From positions 1 to 40,137 of the forward strand of contig CAIMWH010000252.1 of the NCBI GenBank assembly GCA_903845065.1: DNA of 40,137 nt. Reading direction: 5' to 3'. Positions 15,147-24,331 of this stretch are shown here, piece by piece (position 1 is the stretch's first letter; every line of letters begins with the position of its first letter). The notes under the pieces are model-generated. The model was not told the origin of the DNA. It did no database searches and was given only the letters and a program-made list of their open reading frames with translations. The DNA is from an uncultured Rhodospirillales bacterium. Lineage in GTDB: Bacteria > Pseudomonadota > Alphaproteobacteria > Acetobacterales > Acetobacteraceae. A program made the position numbers and the translations under genes.

Positions 15147-18049
15147 TCCTCGATCGCTCCCACATGGCGGATGAAGGCCGCGCGTACCTCGCGCGACACC
15201 TCGTCCAAGGTGGCGTGAAGCCCGGCCAAGTCAACCGCCGCGATGCCATCCGCCCGCACCGCGGCCAGCAATGCCTCCGCCGCCGCCTCGGATAGTTTCG
15301 CCTGCGGATTGCGGCCATAGAGGATGCGCAGCAGCCCCTGCACGGTGCGCCACAGCCGGTCCGCCCGCAGCAGCGGCGCGGCATCGGCGGGCGGCAGCAG
15401 TTCGGCCAGCGCCTGCCGCGTCGCCGGCCCCGCCGGGCGCCCGGCCAGCAGTTGCAGGGTCTGGGCGATGAACTCCACCTCGATCTGCCCGCCCGGCCGC
15501 AGCTTCACATCCCACTGCCCCTGCGGCGGCAACTCCTTGAGCAGGCGCTGGCGCATGGAGGCCGCGTCGGCACGGATCTTCTCGGCCGATCCGGCGGTGG
15601 CGATGGCGGTGCGCATGGCCTGCTCCACCCGCAGCCGCAGCGCCCGCGGCCCGGCCACCACCCGCGCCCGGGTCAGCGCCATGCGCTCCCACGTCCAGGC
15701 TTCCGAGGCATGGTATTTCTCGAACCCCTCCAGCGGCACCGCCACCGGCCCCTTGTTGCCGGACGGGCGCAACCGCATGTCCACGGCGAACATCGGCCCG
15801 TCCGCATCGGGCGCGGTGAGGGCGGCGACATAGGCATGCACGGCACGAATGAACCACTGGCTCGCCGGCAACGGGCGCTTCCCGCTGCTCTGGGTCACCT
15901 CGGCCGGATGGTCGTAGATGAACATCAGATCGAGGTCGGAGCCCGCCATCATCTCGCGCCCGCCGGCCTTGCCGAGCAGCACCACGGCCATGCTGCCGCC
16001 CCGCACCCGTCCGGAGCGGCGGGCGAAATCCTCGATCACCCGCGGCAGCAGGGCCGCCAGCGCCGCGTCCGCCATCGCGGTGCGCGCCACCCCGGCCCGG
16101 TCGGCATCGAGCCGCCCCTCCAGGGTGGCCACCGAGATCGAGAAATCCTCCTCCCGCACGGTGGCGCGGATGATGGTGATGGCATCCTCCAGCGAGCGCG
16201 CATCGGCCAGCCGCGCCCGCAGCAGCGTGGCGATCGGCGGCCCGGCCTGGGGTGCCAGCAGCCCCTCGATCGCCGAGGGCCGCCGCGCCAGATGGTCGGC
16301 CAGCGAGGGCGCGGCGCCCAGGATGGCCGCCACCCGATCCATCAGCGCCGGATTGCGCTGGAACAAAGCCAGCAACTGCACCCCCGCCGGCAACCGACCG
16401 AGAAATTCGTCAAACCGCGCGAAGGCCGCATCCGGCTGCGCCTGGCGGGCAAGTGCCTGCAACAGCCCGTTCAGCACCGCCCGCATCATCTCGCGCGAGC
16501 GTTGCGAGCGCAGCGCCCGCACCCGCCCACCGTGCCAGGCGCGCACCGCGGCGATGATGGCGCCATGATTGGTGTAGCCCATCGCCACCAGCGCATTCAC
16601 CGTCGCCTCGGGCGGATCGATGCCGCTGAAATCCAGCGCCGGCGTGGCATCCCCCTCCATCCCCGGCACCGCCTCGAACAACTCGGCGTAGCGCGCCTGC
16701 ACCCGGCCGAGATGACGCAGCAGCGCCTGGGCGAAGCCGTCGGCATCCGGCTCGCCCATGAAGGCGGCGAAGGCATCAAGCTGGGCCGGTGCCTCGGGCA
16801 GCACATGGGTCTGCCGGTCCGCCACCATCTGCAACCGATGCTCCACCCCGCGCAGATAGACATAGGCGGCATCCAGTTCGCTCACCGCCCGCCGCTTGAG
16901 GTGCCCGGCGCGCGCCAGCAGCCGCAACGCCTCCCGCGTGCGGTTCACCCGCAGCACCGGATCACGCCCGCCCCACACCAGTTGCAGGGTCTGGGCGAGG
17001 AACTCGATCTCGCGAATCCCGCCCCGCCCCAGCTTCACGTTGTGCCCCAGCACCCGCTTCGCCGGCTCGGCCGCCCCGTTCACGCCGCCCAGCTTGTGCT
17101 CGTTGATCCGCCGCTTCATGGCGTGGATATCGGCGATGGCGGCAAAATCGAGGTGCCGGCGCCACACGAACGGGCGGATTTCCTGCAAGAACGAGGCGCC
17201 GAGCAGCAGGTCGCCGGCCACCGGCCGCGCTTTCAGCATCGCCGCGCGCTCCCAGTTCTGGCCCATGCTCTCGTAGTATGCGATGGCTGCGGGCAACGCG
17301 ATGCAAGGTGGTGTCGCCGCCGGATCGGGTCGCAGACGGAGGTCGGTACGAAACACATAGCCGTCGGCGTCGCGCGCCTCCATCAAGGTCACAAGGTCGC
17401 GTGCCAGTCGGGAGTAGAAGCCACCGGGCGATTCCCCGTGGTAGACACCGGAGTCCGGGTCCTGGAGCAGAATGAGGTCGATATCGCTGGAGTAGTTCAG
17501 TTCGCGGGCGCCGAGCTTGCCCATGCCAAGCACGGTGAACCCGGACTCGCGCTCCGGCGTCTGCGGATACGGCAGGCGCAGGGACCCCGAGTCGTGCCCG
17601 GCCCGCAGCAGATGCGCGACCGAGCGCTGCAATGCGCCCTCGGCGAGGTCGCACAACGTCTCGGTCACCCGTTCGAGCGGCCACAGCCCGCCGATGTCGG
17701 CGATGGCGGTGGCGAGCGCGATGATGCGCTTGGCTTGGCGCAAGGTCGCGGCCAGCTGCGCGCGCGCCATGGTGGGCGGGCAGGCGTTGACCATCTGCAA
17801 CGCGGCGGCCACCACCCCATCGGGGCCGAACTGCACCACCTCGCGCAATGTGCCGGGCTCGCGCAGCACGAGTTCGCCGAGATAGGGACTGTTGCCGCCG
17901 AGCGCCCGCAGCAGCGCCCGCGCCGGCCCGGCGGCCAAGCGTGCCTCGGCGCGGCCGAGATCAGTGAACCGCTCCACCAGCCGATCGGCGGCGGCGGGAT
18001 CGGCTGGACGGGGCCAGATTTGGGGCAGTCGGAACGGATTGGCGCGCAT
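15143..18049 (-). CDS. glnE: Bifunctional glutamine synthetase adenylyltransferase/adenylyl-removing enzyme
   Basis: A 968-residue protein, close to the usual family length. It adenylylates glutamine synthetase when nitrogen is ample and removes AMP when it is scarce, responding to PII. Two nucleotidyltransferase domains are visible. The N-terminal deadenylylating one has GMGKLGARELNYSSDIDLIL near residue 187. The C-terminal adenylylating one has LLGKAGGREMMAGSDLDLMFIY near 703. Each is followed by the GGIREIEF or GGQIEVEF strand. The start has only 14 bp to the divergent AsmA-like gene, so each promoter must lie inside the other gene or overlap it. Confidence 0.97.
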   Translation of the reverse strand: MRANPFRLPQIWPRPADPAAADRLVERFTDLGRAEARLAAGPARALLRALGGNSPYLGELVLREPGTLREVVQFGPDGVVAAALQMVNACPPTMARAQLAATLRQAKRIIALATAIADIGGLWPLERVTETLCDLAEGALQRSVAHLLRAGHDSGSLRLPYPQTPERESGFTVLGMGKLGARELNYSSDIDLILLQDPDSGVYHGESPGGFYSRLARDLVTLMEARDADGYVFRTDLRLRPDPAATPPCIALPAAIAYYESMGQNWERAAMLKARPVAGDLLLGASFLQEIRPFVWRRHLDFAAIADIHAMKRRINEHKLGGVNGAAEPAKRVLGHNVKLGRGGIREIEFLAQTLQLVWGGRDPVLRVNRTREALRLLARAGHLKRRAVSELDAAYVYLRGVEHRLQMVADRQTHVLPEAPAQLDAFAAFMGEPDADGFAQALLRHLGRVQARYAELFEAVPGMEGDATPALDFSGIDPPEATVNALVAMGYTNHGAIIAAVRAWHGGRVRALRSQRSREMMRAVLNGLLQALARQAQPDAAFARFDEFLGRLPAGVQLLALFQRNPALMDRVAAILGAAPSLADHLARRPSAIEGLLAPQAGPPIATLLRARLADARSLEDAITIIRATVREEDFSISVATLEGRLDADRAGVARTAMADAALAALLPRVIEDFARRSGRVRGGSMAVVLLGKAGGREMMAGSDLDLMFIYDHPAEVTQSSGKRPLPASQWFIRAVHAYVAALTAPDADGPMFAVDMRLRPSGNKGPVAVPLEGFEKYHASEAWTWERMALTRARVVAGPRALRLRVEQAMRTAIATAGSAEKIRADAASMRQRLLKELPPQGQWDVKLRPGGQIEVEFIAQTLQLLAGRPAGPATRQALAELLPPADAAPLLRADRLWRTVQGLLRILYGRNPQAKLSEAAAEALLAAVRADGIAAVDLAGLHATLDEVSREVRAAFIRHVGAIEE

Positions 18050-18063
18050 CCGGCAGGCTGGCC

Positions 18064-21000
18064 ATGAGGGCGCTCGCCGGTCAAGCCATGCGCGGCATGT
18101 GGTTCGTCACCCACCGCATCATCAGCCTCACCCTGGCGCTCACCCTGATCGGCCTCGTCGGCACCATCGCGCTGTCCTGGCGGCTCAAGAGCGGCCCGAT
18201 CGAGCTTCCCTGGCTGACCCGCCAGCTCCAGGCCGCCGCCAACACCGATGGCGGCCCGGTGCGCTGGAGCATCGGCACCGCCTCGCTGGCCTGGGAGGGC
18301 TTCAGCGCCGAACTCGATCGCCCGCTCGATATCCGCGTCACCGGCATCGTCGCCACCCGGGCCGACGGCGTGGTGCTGGCCCGCCTGCCCGAGGCCAGCG
18401 TCACCTTCGCTGCCCGCGAAATGCTGCGCCTGCGCCTGGTGCCGCGAACCATCGAACTGCGCGGCGCCCAGATCCGCGCCACCCGCAGCGCCGACCAGGG
18501 CCTGGTGCTTGACCTCGGGGACCCCACCGCCACCCCCGACGCGCCCGACAGCCGCGCCGTGACCGACGTGCTGGCCGACCTGCTCAAGCCGATCCGGCCC
18601 AACCAGGACAGCCCGCTCAGCCAGTTGCGCCGCCTCGTGGTGCACAACGCCAGCCTGCTGCTGACCGACCGGATCACCAACACCGAATGGTCCGCCCTCA
18701 ATGTCGGGATCGACCTCAAGCGCGCCCCCGAAGGCGGCGCCGAGGCCGATATCACGCTCGATGCCCCGCTCGGCACCCAGAAGGCCCGCATCACCGGCCA
18801 CGCCGTGCTGCGCGACCAGGACGATTTCGTCACCCTCACGGCGCGCGGCAGCGAGGTGAACCCGGCCCGCCTTGCCGCCGACCTGCCGCTGCTGGCCCGT
18901 GGTGCCCCGGTTGACGTGCCGGTGTCGCTCGAAATCAACGCGATATTCGACCGCGCGCTGGCCTTCCGCCGCGGCGAGGCCACCGCCCGCCTCGGCACCG
19001 GCACCATCGCGGTGGCTCGCGGCAGCCTGCCCATCAACATGGCCAGCGTGACCCTGCGCGGCACCCTCGCCACAGCCACCCTGAACGACATGGAGGTGGA
19101 CGTGCCGACCCCCTCCGGCGCCGTCACCCACATCGCCGGTTCCGGCTCGCTGGAAGCCGACGCGGAGGGCTACCGCGCCGAACTCGCCCTCACCCTCGAT
19201 GAAATCCTCGCCACCGATCTCGGAATCCTGTGGCCCGAGGGCATCGCGGGCAAAGGCACCAAGCCGTGGATCATGAAGAACATCACGGCCGGCACCGCGA
19301 CCGACCTGCACGTTTCGCTCAGCCTTCGCGCCGATCCCACCCTCGCCAATCTCAGCCTCACCCACATCGCCGGCGGGCTCGACGGCAACGGCATCACCAT
19401 CCACTGGCTGCCCCCGGTGCCGCCGATCGAGCAGGCCGAGGCGCAGCTGACCTTCGTCTCCCCGGACGTGATCGACTTCACCTTCACCTCCGGCAAGCAG
19501 GCCGGCCTGCAACTCAGCAATGGCCTGGTTCGCATCTCCGGCCTCTCGGTGCGCGACCAGGTGGCCGATATCTCGGCTGACATCGCCGGCCCGCTCGCCG
19601 ATGTCATCGGCATCCTCAAGCACCCCCGCGTCCGCCTGCTTGACCGCCGGCCGATCGAGATGCGCGCCCCCGCCGGGGAGGCGCGCGGGCGGCTCGAAAT
19701 CGCCGCCCTGCCGCTCGAAAGCTGGCTCACCGTGGAGGACGTCAAGCTGCGCGCCACTGCCCGCCTCACCGGCGTGCACCTCGGCGCCATCGCCGCCGGG
19801 CGCGATCTCGACCAGGGCGTGCTGGACCTGCAGGCCTCCAATGACGGGCTCAAGGTGCAGGGCACCGCGCAGCTTGCCGGCATCCCGAGCAAACTCGGCG
19901 TGGAGATGGATTTCAAGCCGGGCAGCGCCGCCCAGGTCGTCCAGTCCGTCACCGTGAATGCCAGCGCCGACGCGGGCCAGCTTGCCGCCATCGGCCTCGA
20001 TGCCGGCGACGTGCTGAAGGGTGCCGTGCCTGGCACCCTGACCTGGCTGACCCGCCGCGACGGCCGGGGCGAAATCACCATCAAGTCCGACCTCACCGCC
20101 ACCGAACTCGCCATCGATCGCCTGAGCTTCACCAAGCCGCCCGGCAAGCCCGCCCAGGCCGACATCCATGTGCAGCTCGACCGGGACCGCATCACCGCCG
20201 TCGATCGGGTACAGGTGCAGGGCGAGGGCATCGCGGCCGAGGCGCGCATCACCTTCGCCGCCGGCAAGCCCACCCAGGCCCTGGTCAACCGCCTGCGCCT
20301 CGGCGCCAACACCGACCTCACCGCCGACATCCGCTTCCCCGCCCGCGACGGCGCGCCCTGGCAGATCAACCTCGGCGGCAACAGCATCGATGCCAGCGCC
20401 GAACTGCGCCACCCCGCCCCCGGCACCCCCACGCCCGCCACCGGCCCGCCCTACGTCATCGATGCGAGGCTGAACCGCGCGGTGCTCGGCGAAGGGCGGC
20501 AGATCAGCCAATTGGTGCTGCACGCCGAAAATGACGGCCGCATCAACCGCCAGCTTCATGTCTCCGGCCGCGTCGGCACCGCCGGGCCGTTCCAGATCGA
20601 TATCGCCCCGGTGCTGTCCGGCCGCACCCTCACCGGCAAGGCCGATGACGCCGGCGGCCTGCTCCACGCGCTTGACCTGATCGACGATATCCAGGGTGGC
20701 GCCATGAAACTCACCGGCCGCTACGACGACACCAAGGCCGACCACCCGCTGAACGGCACAATCGAGATCACCGACTTCCGCATGGTCAAGGCGCCGGCCC
20801 TGGCCAAGCTGCTGCAGGCCGTCACCTTCTACGGGCTGGTGGAACTCATGCGCGGCCCCGGCCTCGGCTTCAGCCGGCTCGACACGCCGTTCCACCTCAC
20901 CGGCGACACCCTGGTGCTGGACGACACCCGCGCCTTCAACGCCTCCCTCGGCATGACCGCCAAGGGCCGCATCGATATCGCCACCGGCCGCTGCGACCTG

Positions 21001-21252
21001 ACCGGCACCATCGTGCCGGCCTATTTCTTCAACTCGCTGCTCGGCAACATCCCCCTCGTCGGCCGCCTGTTCAGCGCCGAGCGCGGCGGCGGCCTGCTGG
21101 CGGCCAACTACTCGCTCTATGGCGACTGCAACGACCCCGACGTGGGGGTGAACCCGCTCGCCGCCCTCACGCCCGGCTTCCTGCGCGGGCTGTTCGGGCT
21201 GTTCGACGGCGCATCCACCCCCCAGCCCACACCGCCGGCGCCGATCCGCTGA
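18064..21252 (+). CDS. Large AsmA-like/DUF3971 envelope protein (YhdP/TamB type)
   Basis: A 1062-residue protein with one N-terminal membrane segment (about 18-40: THRIISLTLALTLIGLVGTIAL), followed by a very long periplasmic part built from repeated beta strands. The first part matches the DUF3971 style. The C-terminal end (ALAKLLQAVTFYGLVELMRGPG ... LTGTIVPAYFFNSLLGNIPLVGRLF) matches the AsmA-like C-terminal domain. Proteins of this group (YhdP, TamB, YdbH) are thought to be bridge-like carriers of phospholipid between inner and outer membranes. ATG 18088 (MRGMWFVTHRII) is an alternative start. Divergent from glnE by 14 bp, convergent with dppA by 13 bp. Confidence 0.88.
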   Translation: MRALAGQAMRGMWFVTHRIISLTLALTLIGLVGTIALSWRLKSGPIELPWLTRQLQAAANTDGGPVRWSIGTASLAWEGFSAELDRPLDIRVTGIVATRADGVVLARLPEASVTFAAREMLRLRLVPRTIELRGAQIRATRSADQGLVLDLGDPTATPDAPDSRAVTDVLADLLKPIRPNQDSPLSQLRRLVVHNASLLLTDRITNTEWSALNVGIDLKRAPEGGAEADITLDAPLGTQKARITGHAVLRDQDDFVTLTARGSEVNPARLAADLPLLARGAPVDVPVSLEINAIFDRALAFRRGEATARLGTGTIAVARGSLPINMASVTLRGTLATATLNDMEVDVPTPSGAVTHIAGSGSLEADAEGYRAELALTLDEILATDLGILWPEGIAGKGTKPWIMKNITAGTATDLHVSLSLRADPTLANLSLTHIAGGLDGNGITIHWLPPVPPIEQAEAQLTFVSPDVIDFTFTSGKQAGLQLSNGLVRISGLSVRDQVADISADIAGPLADVIGILKHPRVRLLDRRPIEMRAPAGEARGRLEIAALPLESWLTVEDVKLRATARLTGVHLGAIAAGRDLDQGVLDLQASNDGLKVQGTAQLAGIPSKLGVEMDFKPGSAAQVVQSVTVNASADAGQLAAIGLDAGDVLKGAVPGTLTWLTRRDGRGEITIKSDLTATELAIDRLSFTKPPGKPAQADIHVQLDRDRITAVDRVQVQGEGIAAEARITFAAGKPTQALVNRLRLGANTDLTADIRFPARDGAPWQINLGGNSIDASAELRHPAPGTPTPATGPPYVIDARLNRAVLGEGRQISQLVLHAENDGRINRQLHVSGRVGTAGPFQIDIAPVLSGRTLTGKADDAGGLLHALDLIDDIQGGAMKLTGRYDDTKADHPLNGTIEITDFRMVKAPALAKLLQAVTFYGLVELMRGPGLGFSRLDTPFHLTGDTLVLDDTRAFNASLGMTAKGRIDIATGRCDLTGTIVPAYFFNSLLGNIPLVGRLFSAERGGGLLAANYSLYGDCNDPDVGVNPLAALTPGFLRGLFGLFDGASTPQPTPPAPIR

Positions 21253-21265
21253 GCCGGCGGCGCGG

Positions 21266-22084
21266 TTACCGCAGCAGCGCCGACATCGCGCCCACCGCGC
21301 CGATCCAGCCCACCACGCCCGCCATGTCGTTGGCCGCGAACGCTACCGTGCGCGGCGCCACGCGTTCGGACACCGGAATGCCGCTCACCAGGTCCGCCAG
21401 CGTCACCGAGGACAGATCGAGTTCCAGACGGTGCGGCCCCGGGATCACATAGGGCCGGCATCCGCCCGCATTGCGCACCGCCCGTGCCGCCGCCGCCTGG
21501 ATGGCGGCGCGCGCATTGGCCGGCGACAGCGCCCGCGCCGCCCGCTGCGACAGCGCCGTCTTGACCACCGCCATCTCGGCGCCGGGAAACAGCGGGGCAC
21601 ACTGCGCCTTCAACTGGTCATCCCCGGTCAACAGCAGCACCGGCACCCCGAGGCTGCCCGAATAGGCGCCATACAAGGTCGCCTCGGCGCAATCGATCCC
21701 GTTCACCCGGATCGCCGAAAACGCGAACCCGTTGACCGTGTGGGACAAAATCCCGTTGCGCCCGGCACCCGCATGATAGCCGGTAAAGAACACCCCGGCG
21801 TAGCTGGCATCGAGCCCGGCGCACATATAGGTGGGCTTCGGCCGCCCGAGGATCACCTCGGCGCGTGGGTCGAGCAGTTCCGGCAGCAGGTTGGTCATCG
21901 GCCCGTGGCTGTCATTCACCAGCACCTCGGTGGCGCCGCCCTCGAACGCGCCGACGATCGCGGCGTTGACCTCCTCGGTCATCAACCGCCGCGCCCGCTC
22001 GTATTCGGTGTTGCCCGGCGTGCCCTGCTGCGGCGTCACCACGCCGGCGACGCCCTCGATATCGGCGGAAATGAAGATCTTCAT
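21266..22084 (-). CDS. dppA: DppA-type D-aminopeptidase (peptidase family M55)
   Basis: A 272-residue zinc aminopeptidase. The metal ligands of Bacillus DppA are at matching places: Asp8 and Glu10 (FISADIEGVAG), His60 (NDSHGPM), His104 (TGYHAGAG) and Glu134 (GIDCAEATLYGAYSG). His115 of the active site is also kept (ILSHTVNG). Family members release N-terminal D-amino acids such as D-Ala from short peptides, which ties to peptidoglycan peptide recycling. Its start overlaps the acyltransferase stop (ATGA, 22081-22084). It is the last gene of a four-gene minus-strand group. No signal peptide is visible, so it is cytoplasmic. Confidence 0.94.
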   Translation of the reverse strand: MKIFISADIEGVAGVVTPQQGTPGNTEYERARRLMTEEVNAAIVGAFEGGATEVLVNDSHGPMTNLLPELLDPRAEVILGRPKPTYMCAGLDASYAGVFFTGYHAGAGRNGILSHTVNGFAFSAIRVNGIDCAEATLYGAYSGSLGVPVLLLTGDDQLKAQCAPLFPGAEMAVVKTALSQRAARALSPANARAAIQAAAARAVRNAGGCRPYVIPGPHRLELDLSSVTLADLVSGIPVSERVAPRTVAFAANDMAGVVGWIGAVGAMSALLR

Positions 22085-23205
22085 GGGTGCTTCCTGATGA
22101 ACGGAGTTTGTGCCGAGGCGAACATCTGCCGGACCACGCGCCGCCCGGGCTGCTCGACCAGAACATACGCCACCCAGGCGAACGGGATGACGACGAGGGT
22201 GCCGAGGGCGGCAAAGCCGAGCGCGACGGCGGGATGCACATCGGTGCCCAGCATCGCGGTTGCGAGCCCGAGCTCCAGGGGCCGGATCGGGTTGTGGATC
22301 AGATAGATCGAGTAGGAGACCACGCCGAGGAAATACGGCACCCGCGTCGACAGCAGCGCCGCAGCCCGCCCCTGATTGGCGGCAAACGCTACCACGAGAA
22401 AGGGGAACATCAGCGCCGCCGGCAGGTCCACCCGCAGCACCAGGCTCAGCCCACACGCCGCCGCCAGACCGAATGCCACGATATCCGCCGCGAAAATCGC
22501 CCGCAGCCGCGGCGCGTCATAGGCCCGGAACGCCAGCATGCCGAGCGAGAACTCCGCCAGGCAGCGCACCAGGTTCAGCGGCATCGCCTCATAGGTGAGC
22601 CCCAGGCGGGGCAGCCGCGTCGCCAGCAGCACCAGCAACCCCACCGCGACTATGCCGCCCAGCGCGGACACCGCGCGCCCGGCGAAAAATATCGCCACCA
22701 ACAGCGGAAACGCCAGATAGGCCACGATCTCGGTACTGATGGACCACGCCGGCCCGTTGAACGTGGCGCCGATACCCAATCCGGGCAGCAGCAGCAGGTT
22801 CGCCGCCAGGTCGGCCGCGAAACTGCCGCTCACGAAAAACCGGTTCGCCCCAGTTAGAGCGATATCCACCGCCCCCAGCACCGCCACGATCAGCACCACC
22901 GAGACATGCAGCGGCATCACCCGCGCCACCCGGCGGGCGAGGAAATCGGTATAGGCCCCCGGCCGCCGCGCCTGGAACGAGGCGAGGTAGGTGTAGGACA
23001 TGATGAAGCCGCTGAGCACAAAGAAGAAATCCACTGCCATGTAGCCATGCGGCACCAGCGAGGGGATGGTCTGCGCGGTGAGGTTCTGCCCGGTCGCCGA
23101 GAAATGGGTGGCCACCACCGCCAGCGCCGCAACGCCGCGCATCGCCGTCAGCGCCCGCAGTTCGCCACGCTCGGCCGTCTTGGGTTCGACAGGTGCGGCG
23201 CTCAT
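22081..23205 (-). CDS. Acyltransferase 3 family membrane protein
   Basis: A 374-residue multi-pass inner-membrane protein of the acyltransferase_3 family. Members move acyl groups (often acetyl or succinyl) onto lipopolysaccharide, exopolysaccharide or peptidoglycan. It opens with LRALTAMRGVAALAVVATHF, containing the conserved Arg of the first helix and the active-site His of the HF motif. VDFFFVLSGFIMSYTY, RRVARVMPLH and about ten hydrophobic segments follow. The C-terminus ends in YVLVEQPGRRVVR, as in the family. It overlaps by 4 nt with both neighbours (ATGA at 23202-23205 and 22081-22084), so all three are translationally coupled. Coupling to D-aminopeptidase and DmpA-type genes suggests a cell-wall or D-amino-acid role. 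The substrate is unknown. Confidence 0.92.
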   Translation of the reverse strand: MSAAPVEPKTAERGELRALTAMRGVAALAVVATHFSATGQNLTAQTIPSLVPHGYMAVDFFFVLSGFIMSYTYLASFQARRPGAYTDFLARRVARVMPLHVSVVLIVAVLGAVDIALTGANRFFVSGSFAADLAANLLLLPGLGIGATFNGPAWSISTEIVAYLAFPLLVAIFFAGRAVSALGGIVAVGLLVLLATRLPRLGLTYEAMPLNLVRCLAEFSLGMLAFRAYDAPRLRAIFAADIVAFGLAAACGLSLVLRVDLPAALMFPFLVVAFAANQGRAAALLSTRVPYFLGVVSYSIYLIHNPIRPLELGLATAMLGTDVHPAVALGFAALGTLVVIPFAWVAYVLVEQPGRRVVRQMFASAQTPFIRKHP

Positions 23206-24236
23206 CCGCGCAGGCCCGGCGCATCGCGCAGCCCGAGGCGGCGATGCCCGGCCCGGCCCACGGTGGTGGGTGCCGCCGCCAGCGCGTCCATCACCGCCTC
23301 CTGCGTTGCCTCGGCCACGGCGAGGAACGGCAGGTCGATCCGGTTCTCGTTCAGCACCCTGAGCGGCGCGATATCGCCCTTGCCGTCATGATCGATGCGG
23401 TTGGCAGTGGTGAAGCCGATCGCGAGGTCCCCGCTGCCATTGCCCCAGAACGAGCCGGCCCACGCCAGCCCCGCCCCGGCGCGGCGGATCACCCGGCGCA
23501 ACTGGCGGTGTTCGAGTGGAATATCCGTCGCCACCACCACAATCACCGAGCCGCGCTCGGTTGCCATCGGCCCGGCCACCCCCATCCGCCGCCCGTCCGG
23601 CAGGCGCAAATCCCCCGCCCGCCCAAAATTCGCCAGCACGAGCACGCCGACATGATACTCCGCCCCATCCAGCGTCATCCGGCGTGACGACGTGCCGATG
23701 CCGCCCTTGAAGCCGAAGCAGCTCATCCCCGCCCCCGCCCCCACCGCGCCCGCGGCAAACTCCGGCCCCGCCGCATCGAGCGCGGCAAAGGCATGCGCCT
23801 CCGTCACCGCAAGCGCCTGGATATCGTTGAGATGCCCGTCATTGCACTCGCACACCACCGGATTGACCGTGGAGGTGCGCCGCCCGATGTCGGGATTGGC
23901 CGCGATCGCCCGGCGCACCAGCGCGGTGGAACAGGTGCCGACCGACAGCGTGTTGGTGAGCAGGATCGGCGTTTCGAGCTGCCCGAGTTCCTCCACCTGC
24001 ATCAGCCCGACCGACTTGCCGAACCCGTTCAGCACATCCGCCGCCGCCAGCGGCTTGTCGCGGAAAACATTGCCGCCATGCGGCACCACCGCCGTCACCC
24101 CGGTGCGCAGATCGCCCTCCGTCAGGGTGCAGTGACCCACCGCGACGCCCGCCACGTCGGTGATGCTGTTGCGCGCGCCGATCGGCATCCGGCCGCAGCC
24201 CAACCCGAGGTCACGCGCACGTAAAATAGCCGGCAC
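23202..24236 (-). CDS. P1 (DmpA) family aminopeptidase/D-esterase
   Basis: An N-terminal-nucleophile hydrolase of the DmpA/BapA family (peptidase S58), which cleaves N-terminal residues including D-Ala amides or beta-amino acids. The family opening RARDLGLGCG ... NSITDVAGVAVGH is present. GKSVGLMQVEELGQLETPILLTNT and VVCECNDGHLND follow. FGFKGGIGTSSRR is where the autoproteolytic cut before the nucleophile is expected. I chose GTG 24236 (MPAILRARDLGL) because it fits the family's N-terminus. GTG 24293 has a better ribosome binding site, and TTG 24320 gives the longest frame. The stop overlaps the acyltransferase start. In the family the proenzyme splits into alpha and beta chains. Confidence 0.92.
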   Translation of the reverse strand: MPAILRARDLGLGCGRMPIGARNSITDVAGVAVGHCTLTEGDLRTGVTAVVPHGGNVFRDKPLAAADVLNGFGKSVGLMQVEELGQLETPILLTNTLSVGTCSTALVRRAIAANPDIGRRTSTVNPVVCECNDGHLNDIQALAVTEAHAFAALDAAGPEFAAGAVGAGAGMSCFGFKGGIGTSSRRMTLDGAEYHVGVLVLANFGRAGDLRLPDGRRMGVAGPMATERGSVIVVVATDIPLEHRQLRRVIRRAGAGLAWAGSFWGNGSGDLAIGFTTANRIDHDGKGDIAPLRVLNENRIDLPFLAVAEATQEAVMDALAAAPTTVGRAGHRRLGLRDAPGLRG

Positions 24237-24331
24237 TGGTGGCTCGGAATGGAGCAGATCGGACAGGGCACGCACTCCTCGGGTCGCCGCCACGATGCCC
24301 CCCAGCCCCGGCCGAGGCAAGCCACGGCCCG

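Noticed and set aside
15452-20895. Very long antisense frames, e.g. 871 codons on plus over glnE and 1076 codons on minus over the AsmA-like gene
   Set aside because: They lie opposite well-supported genes. High GC makes stop codons rare in these frames, and their sequences are low-complexity His/Arg/Gly/Gln runs without any family motif.
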